Positions 11,113 to 21,503 of a DNA stretch of 64,000 bases are shown in pieces (the stretch's first letter is position 1; each line of letters starts with the position of its first letter). The notes under the pieces were generated by a model. The model saw only the letters and a program-made list of their open reading frames with translations, was not told the DNA's origin and searched no databases. The DNA comes from Zoroaster sp. YZ-2022 (lineage: Eukaryota; Echinodermata; Asteroidea; Forcipulatida; Zoroasteridae): contig CM055821.1 in NCBI GenBank assembly GCA_029582265.1, forward strand, positions 42,041,694 to 42,105,693, given 5' to 3'. The translations under genes and the position numbers were made by a program.

Positions 11113-11850
11113 TGGTATGGTGTTCTAAAGACACCATATGTGCGTCGCGTCGTGCCGTCGCGTCGCCTGTGCCGTCGTCCGTCGCGTCGTGCCGTCGCCT
11201 TTCGCGTCGTGCCGTCGCCTGTCGCGTCGCCTGTTTTTCAATTGATTTATATAGTGGCTGTGGGTTCCGTCGTCCGTCGCGTCGTGCCGTCGTCCGTCGC
11301 GTCTTGCCGTCGCGTCTTGCCGTCGCGTCTTGCCGTCGCGTCGCCCGTCGCGTCGCCCGGGTGGCGCTGTTGTGCCTCTGGGTGGCGCACTTCTGTCCTC
11401 CATTGATTGCTAATAATAGAGAGGTACCACAGGCACAACAGCGCCACCCAGAGGCACAACAACCACACCCGGGCGATGCGTGCGACGGGCGACGCGACGG
11501 GCGACGCGACGGCAAGACGCGACGGACGACGGCACGACGCGACGGGCGACGCGACGGCACGACGCGACGGACGACGCGACGGACGACGGGCGACGCGACG
11601 TGCGACGCGACGGGCGACGTGACGGTACGACGCGACAGACGACGGCACGACGCGACGGACGACGGAACCCACAGCCACTATATAAATCAATTGAAAAACA
11701 GGCGACGCGACAGGCGACGGCACGACGCGACGCACGACGCGAAGGGCGACGGCACGACGCGACGGACGACGGCACGACGCGACGGACGACGGCATAGGCG
11801 ACGCGACGGCACGACGCGACGCACATATGGCGTCTTTAGAACACCATACA
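11113..11850. repeat. long imperfect hairpin of GACGCGACGG repeats
   Basis: Left arm starts TGGTGTTCTAAAGACACCATATG; the right arm ends with its inverted copy CATATGGCGTCTTTAGAACACC. Inner landmarks pair too: ATATAGTGGCTGTGGGTTCC with its complement at 11,661, and GCCTCTGGGTGGCGC at 11,376 with its complement at 11,441, around a short loop. The arms are filled with GACGCGACGG or GACGGACGACG units (complement on the left), more on the right. All six frames stay open for long stretches because the unit lacks stops. Confidence 0.85.
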
Positions 11851-11889
11851 ATGGCGATCTTCCGACGTTTGCAGTAGGCTCACAGTACG

Positions 11890-12264
11890 ATCCCACTGTG
11901 TGTGTGTGTGTGTGGGTGTGTGTGTGTGTGTGTGAACGTACACACCATTCGTTGTGGGGTCCAAAACACAATATAACAATTGGACCCCACAAGGTAACTA
12001 TAGAAAATCTTGTACCCCACAGGAGAATTATATAGAAAAGGGATAATAGAACGAACAAAGGAATACCCCACAAATCAATGTGCGTGAGGGTGTGTGTGTG
12101 TGTGTGTGTGTGAACGTACACACCATTCGTTGTGGGGTCCAAAACACAATAGAACAATTGGACCCCACAAGGTAACTATAGAAAATCTTGTACCCCACAG
12201 GAGAATTATAAGGAAAAGGGATAATAGAACGAACAAAGGAATACCCCACAAATCAATGTGCGTG

Positions 12265-12304
<40 letters not shown>

Positions 12305-12340
12305 GCCACACACACACATGGTATGTGCCCTCGTCAAGCG
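11890..12340. repeat. two 178-bp tandem units separated by GT runs
   Basis: Unit one 11,933-12,110 and unit two 12,111-12,288 start TGAACGTACACACCATTCG. They contain the self-complementary pair TTGTGGGGTCCA/TGGACCCCACAA and end in TGCGTGAGGG plus a (GT)n run. Further GT runs lie at 11,897-11,932 and 12,268-12,300, closing with TGTGCCACACACACACA, which can fold back. Confidence 0.85.
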
Positions 12341-12673
12341 GAGAAAGCGGACTGATGACTGGCGGTCGCAGCGGGGTCTATTTATGCTCGCCGCGCGGAC
12401 GCATCGAACGTTTCGAGAACGTACTGCGGACGTCATAAGGGCGTAACGCGAGCGCGCTTGGTCGCGTAGAGCGCCGTGGGAGCGCGTTCGAACTCCACAC
12501 TGGACGAGATGGGAGCGCGGTGGGTCGCAGCAGGAGCGCCGTGAGCGCGATGGGAGCGTACTAAAATCTCCGTTGTTTGACATTTTCGGACAGTTTTCCG
12601 CGATCTTAATGCGTTTTGCCAAAAATTTAAGCGCACAGCGAGCTCCGTCCCGTCGCAATAGAGTGTGACAGGG

Positions 12674-13267
12674 CTATAAGAGAGTACCCTTCTTTACCAC
12701 AGTAATTAGGAGCCCAATGTCACTTCAGCACCAGTGGGTTTTCACAATTTCATTGAAGTGCGCCCTCACTCGGCAGTAATAGACACTTATTTTTACATGT
12801 GTACTGTACATACCAAATGGCTCAGATATATTTGTATGTAAAAATGATGGTAAAAATGACTATACAAAAGGGAGGAAAATATTGTGCATATTTTTAAAGT
12901 GTAAAAGCAAAACAATGAAATAATTAGATCAGTATTTACACTGAAGAAAAGTAATACAAATGGGTGATATTTCAGAGAATTTGTAATAAATACATGCAAA
13001 TACGGTACATGTATAAGATTTCTTTTCCATGTGAAAAACAATAACTTGGGTGAGATTTTTGGGGATTTTGTTTGGTTTTCTACTTGGAAATGAACCATTT
13101 ACTTGTATTCAGTGTACATACATCACAATCCATGCTAACACCCCCCACCCCCTACCCCCCCCCCCCCAATTCAATGTTGGTTTGGACTGTAATCTGCGGC
13201 TCGTCCGACCTTTCCCAACATTGAATTGGGGGGGGGGGGGTTGAAGGCAAATAGTACAGATTTACAA
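12674..13267. other. non-coding stretch 3' of the piggyBac gene
   Basis: AT-rich, no frame. Only distinctive item is a C-tract/G-tract hairpin at 13,155-13,241: CCCCAATTCAATGTTGG pairs with CCAACATTGAATTGGGG across about 45 bases. It may be a tiny MITE or part of the piggyBac 3' end. Confidence 0.5.
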
Positions 13268-16200
13268 TCAAGTGATGTGGTATTTCTCAAAGCAAGGAAC
13301 TATGCACATAGGTTGTGTACATTGTTTACAGATCATCTTTGTTTGTTTTCGCCTGCCTAATTTGCGGTTACTGCAAACAATGCAGTCGCGTTTCTTTCCA
13401 TTGTGGTTTTTGCCAGGATAGTGTTGTTGCCCAGTCAACTCGATAGGAATATGATATCTCAACTGACTTGTTGCGTTACGTTCCCAACCCAACAGCAAGC
13501 CCTGTACAATCCCTATACGAAAATCAAGGTTACTGACATTTTTGTTCCCTGCTATGCTGGTGAATATTATCTGCTATTGACAATACAGATATTCAGCATA
13601 TGGAAAAAAAACCTCTTTTCCACCATTTCAAGCTTCTGTGTGTATGATCAGTGGCGCACCCAAGGTGGGGGGGGGGGCTTGGGGGCTCGAGCCCCCCCCC
13701 CCCCGGGCCCGCTGATGTTTTTTGTTTTTTTTTAAAGAAGGAGCCAGGAAAGAGAGCAAAATCTGAGCCCAAGTCTTGTCTACAGAGGAGTTCGGCAAGG
13801 AGTATAGGGCAGTGGTACAAGGGATGGGGACTCAGGAGACTCAAGCTCCCCTCCAAATGTTTTCCATTTATTCCACTCACTATTATATTTTACGGCGTTG
13901 CGTATGCATGTGCATGTAAGCTTGATGGGCCACCAGTATATATAACAAGCATTTTTACACATTCTCCCCCCCGCCTGCCATGGTGCACCCTGATCAGGGA
14001 GCAGCTTTACTTAATTTTATTTTCATTTTCTGTTGTCCGTTTCTCTTGTTGAGGTCGTTGACTGTCGTTGAGGTTACTCGTAAAATTTAAACACGCCCGC
14101 ATTATAATCAACTCCTTTCCAGTTTGTACACAATGGCCCAGGATTGGGTTTTAATTTACAAAGATTATGTGACACTCTTTTAGCAAACACCGATTGGATA
14201 ATATTGGGATTTGGTTTTGCCGCCAAATTCGTGTTTGAAAAAATTTAGCTCCGCCCGGAATGATCACAAACTTTACGTCCACGCAATGAAAGTATTTAAC
14301 TATAGAAATCTTGCAAACGAAACAAGCTCAAGTTCTTTACATCAAGAGGAGGAAATTATATGGAAGGTAAAACCCTACGAGTCCGAATCATGCCATAATG
14401 TCTTCTTTTTATGACTAGAAACCACCAGGAAACGAACATGTGCCGTAGGTTCACTGACGAGCACGACTAGGGACATGGCTGCAGCCGCGCCAGCGGTTAT
14501 GGTTTGGGTCAGCCATGTCTCTCCCCATTATTGGATTTCAAATAAAAATATTTTGAGCCCCTCCCCAATCAAATCCTGGGTGCGCCACTGTGTATGATTG
14601 TAGTACTGAAAACATTGGTCGGCAAGATCAGTTCCACCCATGTTTTTGTTGTAATCTTCAATACAATTGGGCTTCATAACATCACGAAATCCACTTGTGC
14701 TCTTATTACACCGAATTTGCTTTTTGGACAAATCAGTGTTGCCAACATTAGTTAAAAGTGTTACAGATTTTTTGTCTTGCCAAACGATACACAATTGCCC
14801 ACCTTTCACCCCAAAAAATGGGTCATCTCCTTTCTTCATGTTATTGTTTTTTGGGGTTTGCGGCCTGGGGTATTCCCTGTGTAGTGTAACGAACAGTTCC
14901 ACAACATCCGAATCCTAGTTTAGAAAGTTTAGCTAAAAGAGCTGGGCTTGTATAGTAATTATCACAATATATTACGTGTCCCTTATTCTCAAGTCCATGG
15001 ACCAGATCAATGACGACTTTTCCTGCAACTGTTGGGTTTGGTGGATGGCAGTCTGATGACTTGGAATCTACATGTACGTCTGCATCATAAACAGTTTGGG
15101 TGCCGTCGCGACGCGTCGGCTCCTGTGTACAGTTTCCAAGCACACGTGTATCCTGTGTATCCTGTTTTTTAGGCATATACTGAACAAAACTTAAGCGTCC
15201 CTTGAATTTCAACATACTCTCGTCTGGAGACAGATTCTGCGCAGGGTTATACAGTTTGAGAAACTTCGGGACGAGGACTTCTATCAAGGGCCGAACTTTG
15301 GAAAGTTTGTCCCGTTTAGCCAAGGCTCTACGAGGAATTTGGTTATTTGAGATGTGGAGGAACCGAAGAATTGAACTGAACCGATTACGGGACATGATCG
15401 ACGGACAGAATGGGATGTGAAGAATTTCAGATGTCGACCAGTACATCTTGTATTGAGAGGATTTGTTTATGCCCATAGCAATGAGAAGTGCCACAAATGC
15501 CATCATTTCTGGAATGTTGGTTGGGTGCCAGGAGCATTGTTGATCAGGATTTGAGTCTATTGTTTGCTGCGCATAGCGATTAGTCTCGTCGACGAGCATA
15601 TCCCACACGAGTTGACAAAAATACAGCTTGAAGATCTCCACTGCCGACAGTGTGGCAAAGTCGCCGGTGGGGCCAGGATTTCCAGTGAACTGCACAGTCC
15701 CACACTCGTAATGGTCTCGTCGTTCCCAACCGGATCGGAAATCTAACTTTCCTGTCGTCCTCCTTGATCTCGGCCGGCTGTCACCTTGGTAGGTAGGCTG
15801 CAACAGAAAAACAAGGCAAAGGAGGATTAATCTCGGTCCTACATAAAATACAATATCTCAATGCTACTTTGTTGCATGTGCACAGGCCACAGGGGGTCAT
15901 GCGCAAGATGAATATTGTGCTGAGAAAAGAAATATGGCGGCTTCCATCCACTCTCCAAAACTCGTTGCCGAAAATTTTTCGTTTTAATGTGGGATTGTGA
16001 ATGTGAATTCCCCCAACTTCTTGCATAATACGACCTATAAGGGCCTTTCGAATACGAGGCTATTCTTTTGGAAGCTTGAGACTAAGAGTGTATTTTCAGC
16101 TTGTTGACGCTAAATAGCACGACCGGCAATGGGTGGATGTTAACATTTCTATGCTATATCTATACATCAACTTGCTGTTTCAATTAATACAAATATTACC

Positions 16201-16628
16201 CCAACAAACTACTAAAAATTGTACGTTTTCACTTGAGCACTTTGTGCCTGACTTTTTTGACCCAGTCCAGGGGGTGGGGATTTGGTAAATCCTATTCAAG
16301 GGATCCATTTTCTAAATTTACATTCCTCAACTCCAACAGTTGTACCCCCTTGAGCATATAAAAAAATGCATCCAATATTTACGCTATAGCCTAGGAAAAT
16401 AAGTGAATTACATTAATTTGCATTGGGCCAGGAAGAGTAACGTTAACTGTTAGTTATTCATTTTTACTGTGATTTAGGCCTACCTCTTGTCAGTCTTGAA
16501 CGAATTCCGCTGGAAGTTCTACTATAGATAATGTGCTGTTGTCATCCGTTACTTCGTCATATGATTCTGAGCCACTGTCTGCCAAAATCTCAGCCAAAAT
16601 GCCATCATTTATGTCCGTTTCCATCATG
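13268..16628 (-). pseudogene. piggyBac transposase, two exons, inactivated
   Basis: Exon 1: ATG at 16,626-16,628 to 16,484, an acidic N-terminus (ILADSGSESYDEVTDD). Intron 15,798-16,483: donor AAGAG|GTAGGC, acceptor after a T-rich tract TTTTTCTGTTGCAG. Exon 2 begins PTYQGDSRPRSRR and carries the DDE_Tnp_1_7 domain: first Asp in LSPDESMLKFKGR (about 15,222), second in VIYCDNYYTSPALL (about 14,963), third in MGGTDLADQCFQYY (about 14,626). The C-terminal Cys-rich finger KRDCIVCSNRK ... MICKQC ... CFEKYH ends at 13,268. Three separate lesions: an in-frame TGA 6 bases before the donor, a frameshift near 14,850 and a hAT-type MITE inserted at 14,590, plus stops around 13,500-13,640. It would excise and insert at TTAA. 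The copy at 37,700-41,124 shares the TGA and the MITE, so those are genuine. Confidence 0.88.
13649..14590. mobile_element. hAT-type MITE inserted in the piggyBac transposase
   Basis: 942 bp with 14-bp inverted ends CAGTGGCGCACCCA, flanked by the perfect 8-bp duplication TGTATGAT at 13,641-13,648 and 14,591-14,598. Eight-base duplications and CAGTGGCG-type ends are hAT traits. It has G-tract and C-tract subterminal DNA and no transposase frame. It cuts the piggyBac gene between its third catalytic Asp and the conserved WWK segment. The same insertion is at 38,087-39,047 in the second copy. Confidence 0.82.
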
Positions 16629-16856
16629 ATTGCAACTAAAAAAAAGTGACGCGCTTTTTTTTATGAACTATTAAACATTTCATTCCTGTCAATAGAGGGC
16701 GCCAAACATAAAAACCGCTCGAGCATTTTCAGGTGGTGAATTAAGTAGCCGTGGGCGTCAAGGGCATGCCGATTCCCGGCACCTTTTAGAGCCCACGGGA
16801 TCGAAGCGTATCACAACAAAGGCTCCTTTTAGAGCCCGTGGGATCGAAAGGGTTAA

Positions 16857-18262
16857 TGCAAAGTGTACGCATCTTCCCTTGGACATACAACATATGCCCA
16901 TGGTAGAGTTCCCACAAAACAATATATATTTTAAAATATTACTGCTTTAGTTATCTTTTACAACTCTACTCTTGCCGTATTAATTAAGGGGACTGACACT
17001 CAAAACAATTAAAACAGTTTTAAAAATAATACCAATTTCTAAAATTTACTGAGGTGTAACTTTCGTTAATTATTAAATGGTAGTTTATTTGACAATTTGT
17101 TTATTAAATAGGATGGTTAAACTAGGAAACACATTTTAGACCCATATTAAATATCAATTTATTTTTTTAGTTGGAGTTTGTAAATTTGCTCCATGGCAGA
17201 ATATTAAGCAATATCCTGCCTCAACACTTGAGTGGTCCTATTCAACATGTCCTGACCATGGCTCAGGTATTGTCTACAGACATTGTCTACAGTCTTGCAT
17301 TCATAAAAGGTGTGAAACCAAGTCCATCTATTGTGAACGATTTCGTTCAAAATTTTGCATAGCACAACTGCGATGCAAAAAATTAATTTGCATAGGCCTA
17401 GCAAAACATTTTTTTTTTGTATGGCAGTCTGTGAATTTTGTGTATCAAATTTAAAAAGTATTTAAAAGTGAGTAGTGTGCATAGGTAAAGGTGTTGTTTT
17501 TTAAGGCTTTACTTTCGTTTGGTTCATAATATGAATGTCGTTAAGAACACACTCAGATTGTCCTCTATTACAGTGTATGTGACAACCCCATAGGAGTGGG
17601 GTTTGTAAAGAAAAAGTTAAGCAAGTTAATCACCCTTCAATTCGCACCTTCACCCTATGTTTGTTTGAAGGCGAATTAGTTTGAATCTCGCTCGGTAGCC
17701 AACACAGCGTGAGGTCACTGCCTGTAATCCAATGCAATACATTGTGTGTGTGAGTTGGTTTTGTGTATAAGAGTGTGCAGTGTTATATGTAAGGGGGTAT
17801 AGAGTCATGTGCATACTCGGATGAAAATCCTATAGGAAAGAAAGAACAGTGAATCCATCCCGGATCCTGTTATACTGTTAAAATAATCTAATCCTCCTAA
17901 ATAATATTAAATCATTCCTTGAAAAGAAAACTAACATAATAACATTCATTTTATCATGGAGGAATGTTCTCTTCCTCCGTGATTTTACATAGTGTATTGT
18001 TCCAGATAAGTACATGTAGTGTTGTAGCGGGGTAAGCTGCACAGATTTGTTTTGGGCGCATATTCAAAGGCAACAGTGAATTTGCGGAAAAGGGGGTTCC
18101 GAGAAAAAGAAAGATTCCCTAAAGTTTGAAGACTAAAAGCGATTTCAGTTAATTTGTTTCATGATTTCCTTTTTCTTTTTGATTATTTATATTTTAAAGA
18201 AAGTTACAGTTGCTTTAGAACCCATCTATTAAAGCACTGGCTCTTACTTGGCTGTGAACACT
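16857..18262. other. non-coding stretch up to the gap
   Basis: AT-rich, no coding frame. Contains the second copy of the GCAATATCCTGCCTCAACAC repeat (17,175-17,270) and the word CACTGGCTCTTACTTGG at 18,237, which is where homology to the B blocks resumes. Nothing else recognised. Confidence 0.5.
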
Positions 18263-18762
18263 NNNNNNNNNNNNNNNNNNNNNNNNNNNNNNNNNNNNNN
18301 NNNNNNNNNNNNNNNNNNNNNNNNNNNNNNNNNNNNNNNNNNNNNNNNNNNNNNNNNNNNNNNNNNNNNNNNNNNNNNNNNNNNNNNNNNNNNNNNNNNN
18401 NNNNNNNNNNNNNNNNNNNNNNNNNNNNNNNNNNNNNNNNNNNNNNNNNNNNNNNNNNNNNNNNNNNNNNNNNNNNNNNNNNNNNNNNNNNNNNNNNNNN
18501 NNNNNNNNNNNNNNNNNNNNNNNNNNNNNNNNNNNNNNNNNNNNNNNNNNNNNNNNNNNNNNNNNNNNNNNNNNNNNNNNNNNNNNNNNNNNNNNNNNNN
18601 NNNNNNNNNNNNNNNNNNNNNNNNNNNNNNNNNNNNNNNNNNNNNNNNNNNNNNNNNNNNNNNNNNNNNNNNNNNNNNNNNNNNNNNNNNNNNNNNNNNN
18701 NNNNNNNNNNNNNNNNNNNNNNNNNNNNNNNNNNNNNNNNNNNNNNNNNNNNNNNNNNNNNN
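18263..18762. other. assembly gap, exactly 500 N
   Basis: Run of 500 N. A round number points to a placeholder of unknown true size placed by a scaffolder. Sequence to the left recurs at 42,829, sequence to the right lies upstream of what is seen at position 1. Confidence 0.98.
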
Positions 18763-18781
18763 GGAATCCTTTACTTTTTAA

Positions 18782-19560
18782 AAGTAAATTCCGCGTAAAA
18801 TCCACCGCCGTGTCTGAATGTGAAGTATATTTTTATTACCTTTTTAAAATAGAGTGTAGTTTTTCCTTTTGTCTTTGGTATAATAGAAATCATTATAATC
18901 TATTGTACTTGGTTTACCTTTTGCGCGAAACATAAAAATCATCGACTATAGATCTACTAAATCTAGTTTCTTGGAAAAAATCAGGTACTATGAGACATTT
19001 CTGCCCATGCAACCGCAATATCACCCAAGTTGTTACCACTTGTTTTATCATCCATATCTTCATCTTCGTCAAAGATTTTTTAATAACGGATCTGCCTCCA
19101 TAAGTTCGCGTCCTCCGTGCGCCATTTTATAAGTACTTTTTATCTTTTTAATAATTTACCAACTCGCGTAGCCTACAGCGCTCATACCTAGTACGAGAAA
19201 TACAATCTTCGCGTTTTTTGTTCATAGGAACGTAAAAATATTCTAGTTGTGGTTCGTCGTATAAAATCTTCCGTAATGGGTTCTTCGCGTACCGGAGATG
19301 TTAAAATATTCGTTCATCGCTTCGTCGATGCTGTTGAACGCGTTCTTACGGCGCTAGATTCTTTTTGTATTTTTCGTTTAAATAATCTAGATATTTTTAA
19401 ACGCTTTTTACTAAATTCGTCTCTGGCTTTCGAAAGTCGTTCTATCGCTTCAATCGTGTCTTTTTGTTCTTGTCGACCACTTCCGCTGAACAAAAATTGC
19501 TATGACAAACGCCAACGCGTTGACTATCGCGCCTCGACCATCATCGCTATAGACGCATTT
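18782..19560 (-). pseudogene. unknown minus-strand Polinton coding segments, broken
   Basis: Several coding-looking pieces read leftward. 19,560-19,450 gives a membrane-like segment (AIVNALAFVIAIF). 19,475-19,330 gives a charged helix (KDTIEAIERLSKARDEFSKK). 19,330-19,140 gives FNSIDEAMNEYFNISG and DEPQLEYFYVPMNKK. 19,127-18,985 starts MAHGGRELMEADPLL and continues as FDEDEDMDDKTSGNNLGD in another frame. 18,935-18,782 gives FRAKGKPSTIDYND and YFTFRHGGGFYAEFTF. Codon-like continuity and amino acid make-up suggest one or two real minus-strand genes with indel errors. I recognise no family. The AT-rich 19,565-19,612 would be a divergent promoter region with the capsid gene. Confidence 0.4.
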
Positions 19561-19614
19561 TGTTTAAAAAATATAACAAATTATTGTATTTGTTACTATA
19601 AAATATATTTAATA

Positions 19615-20854
19615 ATGCGTACGGAGATATACTCGATCCGCCTGAAGATTACGAGAACCTCGAGGTGTAAAAGGTATGCGTCAAAAGTTATCATTACAAA
19701 CAATCAAAGCACCATTACCGAAAACCAATTGTTGACGGTTCGTTTTCCAAATTTAGGGTAAACGACGTCATCGTTCCGAATACGTCGCGATTAGCGTTTA
19801 ATATAGAACTCGTTAGCGAGGATGATGAAAATAGAACGTTGGTACAAAACGTCCGGCAGATCCATCGTAAAACATATAATTATTAAAATGGAAGGAAATG
19901 AAATATTTTCATTAGACGATGCGGATGTGTACAATTGTTATAAAGACGAATGGTTAACCAAAGATCAACGCGAAAATTTTGCGTATCAAGGAATTGGTAC
20001 TTGCGGCGCGACTAAATTAAGAATAGACGCCAGCGATAAAGATCCAGCGGCGGAAACGACGGAAAGATAAAGTCATCGCGGATACTTTTAAAATAGATAT
20101 CACTTTTCGCTCGATTTTGAGTTGGTAACCGACCATCAGCCCAATATTCAGTCTGGGATCGGAGATCCGATTGACTTATGAACTCTGTTTAATAAATTTT
20201 CTAGAGTGATTAAAAGTACCGACGATAATGCGAGATATGTCATAAGCGGTATCTCTTTAGAATATGAAGTCATTTATATGCTTGGGAACTCGTCGAACGA
20301 TTAAAAACCAATACAGCAACCGGTTGAGTATATTGTTTGATCGCGTACTGAGACATAGCGGCTCCCTTTAAACAAACGCGATACGATGTAGGATATAAAT
20401 TTAAATACCCCGGCTTAAAAAGTATGAAAGGAATATTGTTTTGTTTAAAGAACCCAACGTGCAAGAGTGCAACAAGTTTTATAGTCCGAATCGATAAAAG
20501 TTTCGATCAGATCGAAGGCGTTCCCAATCAACTATACGCGCACAGAATACAAAGGTATCAACATTGGAAGAGATTTCAAAATATTTTGAGTGATTCTAAC
20601 AAACAACACGCTATACAGGTCAGTGCAAGCTCTAGGAATTAGCTCACGTCAAACAATCGACCTATTATTTAAGAACTACCACAAACAATAGAATTACACA
20701 CGAAGCGGAAGACGAGTACAAGCAGTGGAGGAAGGAATTACTATTCAAATTGAAAAGAAGCTGAATCCGCGGGTGAACTAAACATGTATGCTTTATTATC
20801 ATGGACGCGCAACTAAATATAAGAAACTCGCGTTTTGAATCCGTCGATTATTAA
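19615..20854 (+). pseudogene. Polinton major capsid protein (double jelly-roll type), frameshifted
   Basis: Recognised from ordered fragments typical of Polinton MCP: LLTVRFPNLG and NDVIVPNTSRLAFNIEL near the N-terminus (19,730-19,815), then SIVKHIIIKMEGNEIFSLDD and DVYNCYKDEWLTKDQREN (19,858-19,980), TKLRIDASDKDP (20,010-20,047), KVIADTFKIDITF (20,070-20,108), YVISGISLEYEV (20,236-20,272), IEGVPNQLYAHRI (20,511-20,547) and a C-terminus EGITIQIEKK ... IIMDAQLN ending at TAA 20,852-20,854. About 410 codons, somewhat short of some family members. At least eight frame changes or stops. The start is uncertain; 19,615 is the first ATG after the AT-rich spacer. It would form the hexameric capsomers of a virion. 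Present only once in the window, so the breaks cannot be checked here. Confidence 0.8.
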
Positions 20855-20880
20855 AACATCTTGACTAATATTAAAAGAAA

Positions 20881-21475
20881 ATGTTACCTAAATATCCACA
20901 CGCTACGTTAATTTGCGGACAAACGGGATGCGGGAAAACTGAATTGTTTTAAATTTATTAGAAAAAAGAATATTTACAATATTTTAAAAAATATCGTTGC
21001 CTATGCCCATCAGCGACAACGATACGTACAAAAATAGAAAATGGATTCTAAACGACGATGACGTACACGTTAATGATTTAAACGACATGCAATTGAACCG
21101 AAACTATACAAATTTATAGGATGCTTTCAAAACGGAGGAAACGTTGTTTATCATCGACGATTGCAGCGCTAATAAACAGTTGCATTATAAAAAATACGAC
21201 GAGAATAATAAATGTATGATTACCCAATTGGCTTTTAGCGGTAGACACGTTAAACACAGCTGTTGGATTTTCTTAAAAATATAATAGCGTATTGAAAGAT
21301 TTTTAGAGAACAACTCAAATGGAATTGTGTTTATTTTTATTAACAAAGATAGAGACCTCGTTGAAAATTGTCTTAGAGAAACTTGATATTATTCCGACAG
21401 TTGAGCTACGAGAGCGAGCGCGAAACAGCTAAAACAGTTTTACATCATAAATTTATTTAAAAACGGATCAAGCTA
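20881..21475 (+). pseudogene. Polinton FtsK/HerA-type packaging ATPase, frameshifted
   Basis: Begins at ATG 20,881 with MLPKYPHATLICGQTGCGKTE, a Walker A loop (GQTGCGKTE) only 11 residues from the start, as in Polinton ATPases. Walker B is LFIIDDCSA near 21,145-21,170. It is followed by LAFSGRHVKHSCW near 21,230-21,268, the conserved segment after Walker B, then an NSVLKDF-like piece. The C-terminal end is uncertain; SYESERETAKTVLHHKF lies near 21,400-21,455. About 200 residues, normal for the family. A stop follows the Walker A segment and several indels break the frame. It starts 26 bases after the capsid gene, same strand. Role: pumping element DNA into capsids. Confidence 0.82.
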
Positions 21476-21503
21476 CCGGTTATGAATACGTGACTAAGTT
21501 GAC

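Larger units (their letters stand above)
10591..12673. mobile_element. GC-rich hairpin transposon, non-autonomous, superfamily unknown
   Basis: Ends are short inverted repeats CCCTGTCACAC (10,591) and GTGTGACAGGG (12,673); beyond these only GCGAC words are shared. The interior is unusually GC-rich for this window, with CGCAGCGG and GAGCGCG words at both sides, a 740-bp hairpin of GACGCGACGG repeats and GT-rich tandem units. No transposase. I see no target duplication. Copy two (34,712-37,077) has the same ends and layout with many indels. A class II element mobilised by an unseen transposase is the likely reading. Confidence 0.6.
10561..16852. mobile_element. piggyBac element, nested with two other transposons (left end tentative)
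   Basis: The right end is clear: GGATCGAAAGGG then TTAA at 16,853-16,856, with GGATCGAA repeated internally near 16,799, as piggyBac subterminal repeats often are. The left end is tentative: TTAA at 10,557-10,560 followed by CCTTTTCATTACC, which only loosely mirrors CCCTTTCGATCCC. It contains the piggyBac transposase gene (minus strand), a hAT-type MITE and, close to the left end, the hairpin element at 10,591-12,673. If the left end is wrong, the element ends somewhere between 12,674 and 13,260. Confidence 0.55.

Noticed and set aside
10971..12035. Open frames up to 354 codons, rich in Arg/Asp/Thr, on both strands
   Set aside because: They follow the stop-free GACGCGACGG repeat in every frame and run into GT repeats; no domain, and unit number differs between copies.
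11880..12317. Frames encoding HTHTHT or CVCVCV runs
   Set aside because: Direct translation of (GT)n microsatellites; same at 36,230-36,700.
18154..18805. Open frames running through the gap
   Set aside because: Made of unknown bases; no information.
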